Source: Ichthyophonus hoferi
Taxonomy: Eukaryota > Opisthokonta > Ichthyosporea > Ichthyophonida > Ichthyophonidae
DNA: 35,099 nucleotides
Direction: 5' to 3'
Assembly: GCA_002751075.1 (NCBI GenBank)
Contig: NAOQ01000192.1
Span: forward strand, 86,474-121,572
The position numbers were made by a program, and so were the translations under genes. Shown here piece by piece: positions 21,503 to 34,400 of the stretch (positions are counted from its first letter, which is position 1; every line of letters begins with the position of its first letter). Below the pieces are notes generated by a model. It searched no databases and was not told the DNA's origin. It saw only the letters and a program-made list of their open reading frames with translations.

Positions 21503-24150
21503 TGAATATTTCGGATAATAACCAATGGCAGAAGACAATGACCAGTGTAATATTGGTTTGTTTGAATACAAAATGAAAGATACGAATCCAGCAAGAGGAA
21601 TTCAACTAAGGTTAAAGCTCTGGTGCATGTGCATTAAATTATTGGTTGTTGATACAGTCAGTATCCTAGTTCTAATATATTAAGTAATATTGGCAAAATA
21701 ACAAATGAAGCACTATAAATGGAGCGAAATAGGTGAGCTATAGACTAATATGTATATAGGTATTAATGCACATGAATATATTCATGTATGAGTAGATAGT
21801 GTGTATAATGTAGATCACGGAAAATATATGTCAACATGGAATTATCGCAATTATCATCTTATGACAGGAGAAAATGAAATAAGATAGCTATCCCCCACTA
21901 AAATTGTTATTTAAGCAGTGGAGTTAAAATGATTACTATATATTGTTGTCACTCTTCTCTTGGTATACCCGAACTACTATTTTCTGTTGTTGGGAGCAAG
22001 AAAAACACATTATTAATATTTTCTTATGTCATAGCCTGAATCAAAAGGGGATTTTTTCTCTGAGATTGTCGATCCAAGATTATTGTTTAGGGTGGAGCCA
22101 AAATTGAAATCTGGCCAGAATGGAGTCTGTTTAAATATTCAAAATTACAGCATTTCACTACGCCAAAAGAATAACATAAGTTTTCCTTCTTCCCTCACAG
22201 ACTGAAGAATGGTCCTAGATGGGAATGTCCTTCTCCAACATACTAATAAGTAAAAAAATATATTTAAATTATTTTTGCAGTCCATACTAATGAACTGAGT
22301 GGGTGTTATATAGTCCTACGCCGATGTACTGACCTGTCAGTATACTTAAAATGATTCGTAGCACCACTGTTCCTCAATAATTAATAAACTAATATAGACC
22401 TATTTACTAGCTTAAAATAATAACACTAATAATTATATATATAAAAAATAAATAAACAGTCTATATTTTTGTACAAGACATCATGAAGTATGCAGCCTAA
22501 TGATGGTAGTAGCTGAAATACTTTGACAGAGTTTCGTTCAGTAGATTGCTGTTATCTGAGATGGATTCTGTCGGAATCAAAGGTGCAAGTAGATTCAGCT
22601 TCACTGTCAATAGGCATGGACCGTCCATTCTCTGTTTTATTTGAGCTGGAGTTTAATTCCTCTAAAAGGTTTCTAGTCGTACCCTCATCACTACTGTTTG
22701 ACGATAGCTGTACCTTAAATTTATTTCTTCTCACAGATCCCGACTTAGTTGCTGTATGAATCGCTAACTTGCGTTTAATTCTAGTAATTGTAGGTGTTGA
22801 TGCTTCTCTCCTAGTTACTGCCATAACGACCACTTAATAAATAAACAAAGAAATAAAGTGTTTTGTACGAAACGTTTATTAATTCTAACACATTCAAATC
22901 AAGAATCCAGACTAAGTCTGTAGTTGCTGGTTATATAGTTGTTGGCTCAATGTCAATACCAGTTGACCGTATGATAAACATTGAACCTGTGTATATCCTC
23001 AATCAGGGGTTCTACTGAACTGTTCTCTGCGTATTATTAACAACATATTTTCCAATAATTATTCGAATAATCATTCTAGTTGCTACGTATCTTACCTGTA
23101 TTCCAAACCATATATGTAAAGGATTATGCAAGATACTCAAACCTAATGAATGATAATTCGGTTGCATTTCGAAGCCACCGCTGTTTTCACAAACTAAACT
23201 GTGTTTTATTATTTGTATCTAAGTTTACTTTAAACTAATTGGAAAAAAAATATCTAGTGATTGAAGGATCATTTTTTTCTTTCTTTTTGCTCTAGACAAT
23301 GCACCTATTAACCATTAACCATATTTTCTTGGTTAAGAATTACCAGTATATTTCTTATTTTGAGAAAATGTAGACATTCAAAACTTTAAGTGATAAATTA
23401 TATCAAACATTTCAAGTTTTTATTGTAGATATAGACATCACTTTGCATAATATGAGCAAACCAACCTCAGTGTCTATATACAATCACTACATGTACTATC
23501 AGACATCAGACACCAATCTAACCAATGATGATGCGCTCAGTGTTGTTTGCTTTTGTATTGGACCAAATCCCAAAGTTTTTGAGGACATTGTAAATATACA
23601 CATTTTTACACTATTAATTAATTAGGCTCTAATTTTCAATTTTATAACACTTTTCTGAAAGAGTGTGATACATGTGTAATCAAAAAAAAATATATGAATA
23701 TAATAATTTTTCATTTCTCATTATAATTTGTTTTTTTTTCTTAGTTTCAAGAGCTGTACACATTTTGGGACTACATTGAAGGTCAACACATTGGATTGTA
23801 TATGCAGCGATTGTTTTTCCTGAAATTTCTTGGGGTGATTTGCCAATTATAAATATTTGATTGCTTAAATGATCTTTCAAGTTGTGTACTTAAATATGTA
23901 AGGGATGAAGACCATTATAATAATGTTGCTTGGCATTAAGGAAAGTAAAAAGATTAATTATCTAAATATCTAATTTATAGTAACAATTATACACGAGTTG
24001 CTTACTAAACTATTTTTTAAAAGAGTATAATCTAGAAAAATGCCCGGTGTTTGCTTTGTATTGGTTCTACAAGAGCCAAAGTAAAACATTCTATTGGTAG
24101 TTCATCATGTGACAACCGCTAAGCAATAAATGCTAATATCATTTTATAGC
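21503..24150. other. Intergenic between fossil and SIL1
   Basis: AT-rich with no convincing gene apart from the doubtful minus-strand ORF at 22552-22833. Confidence 0.5.
22552..22833 (-). CDS. Possible 93-residue Ser-rich basic protein
   Basis: ATG to TAA on the minus strand. The N-terminal 40 residues are basic (TRREAST, TRIKRKL, VRRNKFK). The rest is Ser/Glu/Asn rich (SSNSSDEGTTRN, DSEAESTCTFDSD). Composition is more protein-like than other short frames nearby, because Asn, Lys, Ile and Phe do not dominate as they do in random AT-rich frames. No family is recognised and no clear splice sites or poly(A) signal were found. It could be a small gene, a single exon, or chance. Confidence 0.3.
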   Translation of the reverse strand: MVVMAVTRREASTPTITRIKRKLAIHTATKSGSVRRNKFKVQLSSNSSDEGTTRNLLEELNSSSNKTENGRSMPIDSEAESTCTFDSDRIHLR

Positions 24151-24181
24151 CAATAAATGGATGACAATACCAATGCCATAG

Positions 24182-24228
24182 CCAATCATATAGCAATACG
24201 TTTCGCAGGGCACCGTCAAGTATATAAG
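24182..24228 (+). promoter_or_regulatory. CCAAT and TATA elements upstream of SIL1
   Basis: CCAAT at 24182-24186 is followed 35 bp later by TATATAAG at 24221-24228, about 125 bp before the SIL1 ATG. Further CCAAT or inverted ATTGG motifs lie near 24060, 24092, 24150 and 24168. The spacing fits a classical Pol II core promoter with a start near 24250. No ER-stress element (CCAAT-N9-CCACG) is present. Confidence 0.55.
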
Positions 24229-24353
24229 GTGCATATCAATATCTGCATTGTTTACTTTAAGTTTGGCTGGTTTTTATATCTGTATAGTGTTCGATAGTTT
24301 TTTAACTTGAAACACATACATATAAAATCACTCTCTATAATTCAGCAAGAAAC

Positions 24354-27300
24354 ATGAAGAAGGCGGTGTTGTTTGTGGCTTTGGCTGCTCTTTTTATGGC
24401 CTCTTGCCAAAGTACAGCAGGAGAAGATAACGCAAGTGCATTAGCGTACACCGTTGATTCTAACCCTCTTATGCTTTCTCATAATTGCCATCTATCACAG
24501 CATTTTTCTTTTTGCATTCCCCTCTTACCATGATATCTTTCCTTTAAGAAAGGTGCCATCTAGAGTTTAAGATCTAAAAAAGGAAATGTTGTTAGAAGTT
24601 TATAGACTAGTTCTATCGACTGGGGGAATCTATAGTCTGCATTTTAATGTGCAGAGCAGGTGTAGCTTGATAAACATAATGCATAGAGAAGAAGTGGGTT
24701 ATGGAGGAAATAGTAAGAGGTATGCAGAGGTATTTATAGATGTAGATGCATCTTTAGAGAGAGCAAGAAAGAAATATAATTGAAGGGACAAAAAATGAAG
24801 AAAAGAGAAAGGAAAAGAATCCTTTACAATGCCTTATTCTCATTCGTTTTACCCTAACCTGTGCTCATACTGCAGGTGGTCGATTTTAGAGCAACCAACA
24901 AGAAAAAATTTATACCAACAACTGAATGGCAAGTTATAGAGGAAGGGCAATCGATTCCTGCAGGCCTAAATATACGAATAGATTTCCGGACAGGGGTGAA
25001 AGAGGCGAAACTCCTAGATGATACAAAAAATAAACGTGGGTGACGAACATGTATATGTTGATGGATGAGGGTATATTGACAGAGGGATGAGGCTACCCAT
25101 TGGTGTACATTTGCTTGAGGTTTATGATTTTTTTTTGATAATGAACTACAATGTAATTGAAGAATTCACGTACGGTGAACACTATTAAATGATAACACTA
25201 TATACAGACACTGGGTTTTGAAGAGTGTACTATAGTGTGTAAGACCTTATTATAAGGCCCAATTATCCAATTCTCTTAGCAATCTTCTAACTAATACTAA
25301 TCTTCCATGCACCAATCATTACCCTTTTCAGGCCGATTAAGTGGTATCACCATCGTCGATTCACCGTCTGGCCAAGCCCATAAACGCGATGATATTGTTA
25401 CAGGAGAGGATCAAATGCCTAGCGAAACACCTATAGAGGAAGATTCTGTGGAAGATTATGTGAAAGATTATGAGGTAAAATTAGAACTAGAAGATGATAT
25501 AGTAAAGGGAGAGTCAGAGGAAAACATTAGAGCAAAAGTAGTAGAGGAGTATGGCCAGCAAATAATGGCCGATAAGAGAAAGAAATGGAGTTCGGAAGAC
25601 ATTATGCAGATGACATTATTGTTAACAGGACTGTTGGATAATGATTTGGAGACTTCCATGGAGATATTGAAGGTGGGAGGAGGGCAGGGGGGTGACGCTT
25701 ACTTGCCTTAAACTATGTATTTGTTGTGCTTTATTTTTTTTCCCTTCCTCTCTTCTTTTTCCACTTGCATTTTTAGTATTGTGAAGTGTAGTTCTGTGAT
25801 TCTATTCTTACATTATACATACATGCATAATTACATAGAACATAGATTATACATGTAGAAGCTCTGATCATTTACACACTCACTATAGCCAAATAAAATT
25901 CACAGGCCGTCCCATACCATACCATTTCATCAGCACCAATGAACTATTTGCTACTATTTTTTATTATCCATCTTCAAGTTATTTCATAGAGAGAGAAAAA
26001 TATATTAATATTTCTCTTCTCTGATCATATCCTCACTTGCATTATAAATTATAGTTTTGTTATTGTTTAAAGTATCAATGCTTAATACTCTCTCTCCTAT
26101 TTAAACATTTTTCCTGCCATACGTCTAATACTTTCTCTTTATATATAGAGTCTAGAGGAAGAGGTGGTACACGACTTGGACAAGGCTCTCATGTTAATGG
26201 AAGTAGGAGGACTGGAAGTATTGGTGAATTTGCTCAATAGTAAAGAGGATAAATTAGCTTCATTGGCTGCCCTAGTCCTAGGATCAGCCGTGCAAAGGTA
26301 TTGTACCCTATACTACTCCATTATTTACATATACTGGCAGGGATTGTGTTTACTAAGCCTAATATATCTTTATATTTCTGCTTGCACTCTATGACCCAAA
26401 TTATCATTTTATTTCCAGGACGCTAATAACAACATCTTTATTTTATATATATATATATCTCGTATAAGTTCATATACAGATACACACACCTTCAACTATT
26501 ACGCTATTCTTTTGGTATATCCCTTTCTTTGCTTTGTTCACTCATACTATCACATCTTTCTCTATTTCGTTCTCCTTTTTTCAGTGATCTCCATCTCCTA
26601 GCATAGTTTGTGTGACAAACTATACACACTGCTAAATACAGGAAGGTGTTTTACCATGTCAATAGTCACTATTTTGATATCCTTTCCGGCTTACATAAAA
26701 TGATAGTTTGTCCATGCACACATACACATATGTATAATATGCACATCAAATGCATTTATATATATACTACAAAGGCCATGCTCATAAAAGCATATACTAC
26801 CATACTATCATATATTATATATTTTATTCATGCGTACATACTTACATACATGATTGTACCTATTATACTCTTCAAAAAACATACTATTCTAGCCCATATT
26901 AGAATCATTAATTTTGCATTCCGACTCCCAAAGTACACACCGAGAACCCCAGGTAATGGAACATACATGTATACACAAGCATATTACACTAGGATATATA
27001 TATTCAAATTTATTTGAACGCACTCATTTGCCTCTCTTACCACTTCACCTATATCATATCTCTTCACTATTTTAGATATCGTTACATTATGCCTAACATT
27101 AATATTTTTTCTTGATCACAGTAATCCACCGATCCAGGAGAAGGCAGCTGAAAAGCAAGCACTACCTGCCCTTATGCAACTTTTACAACGTTCAAGTGTG
27201 GACTCAACGGATAGTCGCACCGAACAGCGTTCTCTTTACGCCCTTTCTAACCTTCTCCGAGGCAGTACCCAACCAATCTATGCTCAGTTCCAAACCCAAG

Positions 27301-29404
27301 GGGGTATGAAGACACTGGCTGAGATTTGCACCAAGTTGCCCCTGGACTCACCTTTGAGAATGAAGATGCTGTTGTTTGTAGAAGATATTCTTGCGGACGA
27401 AGTGGGGGTATGTATTTTTAATTTTTGTGGCGCTATATATAGGTTAGAGGTGAATTCGTGTAATTTGGTTAATGTGTTATGTGGTTGTTATTATTGACAT
27501 GTTATAAAGAGATGTATGTGAAGCGAAAAGTAAAGAAATTGAGTATATATATATATATATATATATGGAATTACGACACATGGTTTACGAATATTGAAGA
27601 TATTACTTAATGAGTCTGTTAATAGTTATTGTGCGTATGGGCTAATATGTTTGTATTACTATTTTGATGAAAAATAGAAGAAAAAAATGGCCAGTTGGAG
27701 TTAGCCTTAAGTCCTGTGATATATACAATGTCTTGGGAATTCCTCCCTTATGGGGTAGTAACACATGCAGTATATTTGTATACTTGGTTATTGCTGTTAT
27801 TCTTTGGTGAGGTGTAGTATTGAGGTTAAGATAGAATAGATAATAATGTAGGGATAAGAAGGGTCAAAGGAAACAACCAATGAAATGGTAAATGCGCCTT
27901 TATAGCCAATAATCAATCTTACATATAGTTTGGATTAGGTTATCATATCAGACTACTGATTGGTACTCGATCATTTTTAGGTCAAAACCCTTTATGGTGA
28001 GGTGACCCGTAAAACCCAGCAAGAGACAAGCAGTTGCTCAGCGCCATCTAAGCTAGTGGAAGAGGGATGGTGTGAGGTTGCACTACAGCAACTGAAAAAG
28101 GCAGATTCAATAGATCAATATGACAAGGTATATGTGCGATTATTTAATTATGAAGATATGATATGTATACATATGCTGTAAGTGAAGATGAGCATACATG
28201 TATTTATAGATGCATATGATTGTGAGTGTGAGTAAGTATTTGATGAGGGTACATATATATATGTAAGCGGGTAGATGGGTATACTACATAAAAAATAAAA
28301 GAAAGAAAGGAGACATTAGGAGGAATAGATAATGAATTGGCAATGAGCTTGCACATATATCTGTGTTTAGCATACTACTACCCTTCTCCATTGGCTTATT
28401 ATTTATACGTGGTTGCTGGACTGAGTCTCGTTTAATTGTTTTTCTTTTTCTGTATAAGGAAAACTGAAACACAGTTGCATCATATGTCTGACGCAGGATT
28501 ATAATGATATTGTGCACTTTTCCAACCAGGTATTTGATGCTTTATGTATCAATAATTATCCATATATTGGATGTTTCCACTGTGTATGAAACATTTCCTT
28601 TTAAAATGTTTGTTAGAATCAATCTGCTTGTACCATTAGTATGCAACATCGCCCGGTGTATTTCATTGCACATACTTCCACATGTGTATACTTTATATGT
28701 AAATTCACATATAATATCTACATACAGGTAGTACAGGCAATGACTGAGATGACACCCATGTGTGGTAAAATCTTCACACAAGATCCGCTTTCCATGAATG
28801 CCTTGACGGATGTTAAGGAAGCCTGGAAAGAACAAATACTAGTTGAAGAAAATGCTGACTGGAAGTCATTCCTTACGGTATTGTCCCTATATACATATGA
28901 GCATACATTTTTTTTATTATCGTGGTGTATAGGTAGAAATAATACATTATTTTACTTTTTTGCCTTAGAAGAAGTATATATATTTTCTATTTTCGTTAAA
29001 TTGGCATGTTTATTTTCCTTTCATAGATTTATTTATAAATGTAGCTTGTGATTTTGTTAGTACCATATGAAGAATTTTTTGAAAGTCCCTTTAGTGTTTA
29101 GCATATCCTGGTGTATTATTGTAAATACATCCTTGTTTGAAGTATTTGGAAATGATATAGCTTATATACTAATACATATAATTATGGAGCGAATGTGTGT
29201 GGGTGGAATAAAGAAAGGTTTAAATAGTGAGATAATTATAAGAAGAAAGAAGAAACGGTCATAAATGTCTGGAATGAGGTTCTGGGTCAAGCTGGAGCGT
29301 CAAGATTGGAATATTTTTATTTAACATATCCATTCCCGCTTTTTCAGACCCTTGTTGAACAGGCAACTGCCATCCTCAACTACCAGCCCGCACCATGCAA
29401 TTGA
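24354..29404 (+). CDS. SIL1: SIL1, ER nucleotide exchange factor for BiP/HSPA5
   Basis: Exons: 24354-24431, 24876-25035, 25332-25672, 26149-26297, 27122-27407, 27981-28127, 28728-28877, 29348-29404. Phases agree throughout and 1368 nt give 455 residues (human SIL1 461). Residues 1-20 are a signal peptide ([20 protein letters not shown]). Residues 38-60, [19 protein letters not shown], match the SIL1-specific segment (FHPTHEWQALQPGQAVPAG in human). An acidic linker follows (about 95-150), then armadillo-like helices: [47 protein letters not shown], and [12 protein letters not shown] matching GWCEI in human. SIL1 opens the BiP ATPase domain to release ADP in the ER lumen. The signal peptide and EWQ segment exclude the cytosolic paralogue HspBP1. 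The C-terminus APCN shows no KDEL-like retention signal. Intron 1 would use a GC donor (GCAAGT at 24432); the others are GT-AG. Confidence 0.93.
27544..27566. repeat. TA dinucleotide run in SIL1 intron 5
   Basis: About a dozen TA units lie in the intron after exon 5. Confidence 0.8.
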
Positions 29405-31467
29405 AAATAGCTATTAAATAACAATTGCCAATGACATCATTTAGTTGTATTATAGTAATATTTTATTAATTAGCCTTTAATTTTCAGGTTTACTGTGTGA
29501 ACAATACATTTACTTTATATTGGCTTTATATACCGGCTTCAAATTATGTCTACTAAGACATTTAATAATGTTTATGGGTTCTATTTTACAACAAATCTTC
29601 ACCTATATACAAGGGAGTGGATAGTGTATCTACATACTCACAAAAAACACTACAGCAAGTGGCCATAGTGTCCGGCCCGCTTCTGCCCATGATTGCTTGC
29701 GTATTTTCCAACCATATATCAGATTTCATCAGTGAATATATTCCCTGATAATCAATTAGTAAACAAGATACTTATTCAATTAGTCGTTAGCTTGGCAACT
29801 ATTTAATCTATAATATCAATATCACTTGGGGGTGGTTGTGGCCAAGAATACGTTTTGATCTTCTTAGGTTTAGATGATTGTTATAGGTTTAAATATAATT
29901 ACTTACATCTACCATCTCGCCAATATCTATTAGATTGTTTTGATTAGCTTTAGTTATCTTCTAGAGTACTTACACTCGATCAATACAATACGCTCGTTAA
30001 TTATATATATTTTTTATACCTACTCAGCATAGCTCAAAATACTCTTATGTCATTTAACTCGTAAGAATCTGAGAGGGTTCTGCTGACTTGTCCACATCCT
30101 CGAGATCTCATTAGTTTTCGTTATCTATCATTCACGACTATTTTTATTAGTTTGATCGACTATCTTGGATTGGCTTTTAGCACCAATAGATCAAACTTGC
30201 TTTGATGCATTCATTAAAAAGATCCACTAAGTCCTACAAGCGTTAGTAATAGCTAATTGGTTTGATCTATTTTCTATAAATGAAGAGGCAGGTGTATATT
30301 GCCTCTATCTCTAGATATCAATTATGATTATATTCTGCTATTACCCAAGGAGGAATTCCTACTTTAATTTGTTTAGGTGCGATAGTGCTTATGGCACAAT
30401 GTGTACAATCAGTAAGGGGTGCTATATTACTATGTAGATAATAGCTAATGTCACTATTTAATGTTAGTATGAGTATGCAGTTCTCTTGCTTTTGAACGGG
30501 CCTTTAATAGATGGTAATCCAATAATAATATCTCCTTCCTAGAATGGATCTTTAGCTAGCTATCTCATGGGTGCAATGGCTCACATATTATGTCTTATTG
30601 ACAAATCATCTATCAGGTTGAAAAATATTATGCAATTAAATCATTATGCAACTAATTCATTATGCAACTAGCTAATCTTGAGCCACGATCATTGGTCTAC
30701 TTATTATCTGGATTTCGATCGAATCTCCTTAATATTTTCCTAGATGGCCGGGTAATCATTTTCTCTTTCCTGATCCGACCAATAAATGAAAACTTCGCAC
30801 TATCTGCATTATCATACAATCACAGTCTTTTCTATTATAAGCATAAATAAAAGCAGCTATGATAGTATGATGGTATGTATGATTATGATAGTATGATAAT
30901 ATAGTAGTACGCATGTATGACGATATATATGATAGTATAATAATAGTAATAGTATAGTATAATAATATAATAGTATATGTATATATGAATATATATATGC
31001 ATGTTTATGATTATATGATAGGATGTATGCATGATAGTATGTATGATTATATGTATGAATGCATGCATGTTTGGTCAAGGTGAGTAAGAAAACTAGCTAT
31101 GTGATATTTCCCAGGGGTTTTGATTTCCTGAGAAAACGGATCTATACGGTTCATTGGTTCATGCGTCATCCGTCATGCGATACGACTAACCTTTTAAACC
31201 AAACCGAGTCAGTTCAAAACGATTCAATTCGACCTTCCGATTCTTACCATAGACAGGCTCAGATGGACGGCGGGACAGAGTGTCTCATCGCGGGACATAT
31301 TATCTATGTTCATACTAAGTTGCATGTACACGCGGGTGATAAATAGGATAGTGTATACTATACCATAGTATTAATATATAGGTTGCCATATTAACATACT
31401 ATAACAATACTCACAATACAACTCCGTGTAGCTTCTTAGTGATAGTATTTCATGGTTTATTAAACAG
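29405..31467. other. Intergenic between SIL1 and the next gene
   Basis: No gene recognised. Bases 30855-31060 are a low-complexity tract of TATGATAGTATGA-like units. The ORF at 31059-31346 has no recognisable residues or borders. Confidence 0.5.
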
Positions 31468-34400
31468 ATCCCCTCCACGCCGAGGTTTGCTGTTTGTAAC
31501 GGTGCATTATCCATGCCCGTCTGCGGCACCATGCAGGAGGAAGTAAAGGACAACAGTCCCTATAGTGGGTGTGAGGTACAGCCCAGGGTGGAGGATGACG
31601 TGGAGTCTAGTGGAAAAAGACGGGCTGATGACATAGAGATGTTATTATCCTTGTCACCAATGGCTGCCAAGAGAGTAAGAGAGGAGGAAGGGCACAACAG
31701 GGTGGGGGTGGAAGGAACTAAACAGACACCTGTCGTACAAACTGGTCTGTCTCTATTTCTCTTTTCATTACTTCATTGCTCTTTACTGCTGATAAACATG
31801 TGCATTTTCAAAACGACATAGGCTGTATGTTTGTTTGTATAGAGGTGTAAAAGGAAAGAGAATTTTTGCAAATAGGATTTTCTATATGTTCTCTCTGTCA
31901 CACATCGTTTCTTCCTGTTGTCATGTTTGGGTTTCATTCATTGGAAGGTTTTTTTTCCTTTGTCTATAGGCTTTTTAAATTTTCAATGTTTTATAATGCT
32001 CCTATGTAAAGCTATTAGATTGATGCTATGGGTTTGTAATAATACACTTGGAAATAACACTAGAGATTATATATAATATATGCATTTATACACACTGGGA
32101 TTTGTAACAAGAGATAAATATATAATTATGGCGTTAAATGGATTTAACTTAACCAAATACGTACAAAAATAGTGTCCAACAACCAATAGATACCTTGTTT
32201 TAATTTTTAGTGTGGTTATAAAGGGTAATAGTCAAGTAAACATAATTAATTATAACAGCATTCAGTTACCCTCTATTCTTCTTTATATATCTACTACAGC
32301 ATATGCTTGATCACGGTTAATATATCTTCTTGTATTTTCTATTTTCTTGCCATATTGTCTATGTTAAAGTCTGGACATTGTATATTTATCGAGCTATAGT
32401 TATATATATATATATGCGTATATATATGTGTATGGTATGCGTATGTTTATGTTTATGTTTATGCTTATGTTTATGTTTATGTATATGAATATGTATATGT
32501 ATATGTGTATGTATATATTTATTTGTGTATGTGTGTGTAGAGTTTGTGAATCTATATATATACATATGCCTACTAGTACACAGTTCTACCTCTCTCTCCC
32601 TTTCTTGCCTATACCTCCTCATATCTGACTTCATCCCTCTTCTACAGCCTCCTCTCCAATCACAATCCAAACCAATTCTCTTCCTATCCAATCAGAATTG
32701 TCTTTTCTTTCCCCTCGGGAAGTCCAAGGACATTGTGACGTTGTAACGCTGCAGACTGACTCTTTGATTGGTTCAGATATGGAGGGGTTTACAGATCAAT
32801 GCGGGGTTTTTAAGAGTTCTCACATTGGATTGGATCTCCACTCACCGCCAGGCCCTCAACTTAACTTAGATGATATGGTTAATGGGCCGGGATATTTAGG
32901 TCGGGCCGATTCGGGTCTCAATGCTGCCATTGTACCCGATGACTCACAACTAGATAAGGGTGTAAAGGGCGGGGTTGATGGCGTAAAACACGGGCTAGGA
33001 GAGGAATTGGGAGAGGGACCTCCTACAAAACAAGAGGGGTGGGTAGAGACAAATGGGGCTGGTGGGGTGGAGGTTGTACCAGTGGTGATGGATAATAAAC
33101 CAATAAGTGAGTCCGTTGAGTCACCTGTAATTCACACAGCCCCTCATATGAATGAGATACATAGAGATGAAGTGAGCACTGACATACTGTCTTATCATGA
33201 GAACGACACACAATCTACAGATTCAGTTCAAACCGATCCCTGGGGGATGCCTCTTGATCCAATCCCAGGTGTCACATCTTTAATTAGCCAATCACAATCA
33301 GAGTCTTGTTTAACCCCTGGTTCACCAGATACCCCACAAAGCCCTCCCTCTTGGCCTGGGTCGGTTGGCTTCATGTGCAGCCACCACAATCTATCCCTTA
33401 CCCTTGACGACAGTGCTTGGATACGGGCCAATGGGGAACAGCCTAGCAGCAATGTTATTGGTTATAATAATGTTACTGTGAATTCCTCCTTTGCCAATGG
33501 TGTTTCCCCATTGTATGGGGAAGATATCAACCAATCAGATACAGAGCAGGCACCAGCATCCCGATTGCCGACCAATGGCTATCAAAGCCCGAGGGAGACA
33601 GAGACCAATGAGAATAAAGTTTTTAAAACAGAACATAGGGAAAGTAGAGGGATGATGCCACAAGGGGAAGTATCTGAAAGGATGGCTGACACAAAATGTG
33701 GTGTAGATTCCACCAATGAAAAGGAGACACTAATGGCAGGAAAGGAGGAGACTATTGAGCTAAATACAGGCTCAACACACGGGGTGGAGAGTAAGTCAAG
33801 CAGATCAGTACACACATCATGTCCAATAGGAGAAGGGGATGGTCATGAGGCAGATGGCATTGGCGCAGCAGGATTGGATAATGGTAACCAATCGGGATGT
33901 GATTCACAGGTACGAGTGATAAAATGCGAAATTTATGCGTGTATTTTAAGATACATATGCACTACAATCCATATATACATACCAGGCTTCACCCTATCAC
34001 ATTTGTTCATATACATATGTACATTATACGTAATACTGTTAATCCATATGGTATGCTTATACAACCCATCCTCCCCCTATATCTACTTATATATACTATA
34101 CGTAAACGTACACAGACGTACATACATGTACACACGCATACATATTATTATTAGGATATCACTACTTACTATATAAGGATATCACTACTTACTATATAAG
34201 GATATTAATACTTACTATATAAGGATATTACTACTTACTATATAAGGATATTACTGCATACTATATAAGGATATTACTACTTACTATATAAGGATATTAC
34301 TATATACTAATATCTTTCTTCTTTTACGCAATCCCACTTGTTGTTTGATTTTGTGCCACCGACCTTGTATTCCTATTGGTGGACACACACCAACCCATAT

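Noticed and set aside
24586-24783. 65-codon ORF inside SIL1 intron 1
   Set aside because: No SIL1-like residues and no need for an extra exon, because exon 1 and exon 2 already join in phase.
30857-31078. His/Tyr-rich ORFs on the minus strand
   Set aside because: They derive from the TATGATAGTATGA low-complexity tract.
32386-32691. 101-codon His/Lys/Thr ORF on the minus strand
   Set aside because: It reads through TATG and TTTATG simple repeats in an intron.
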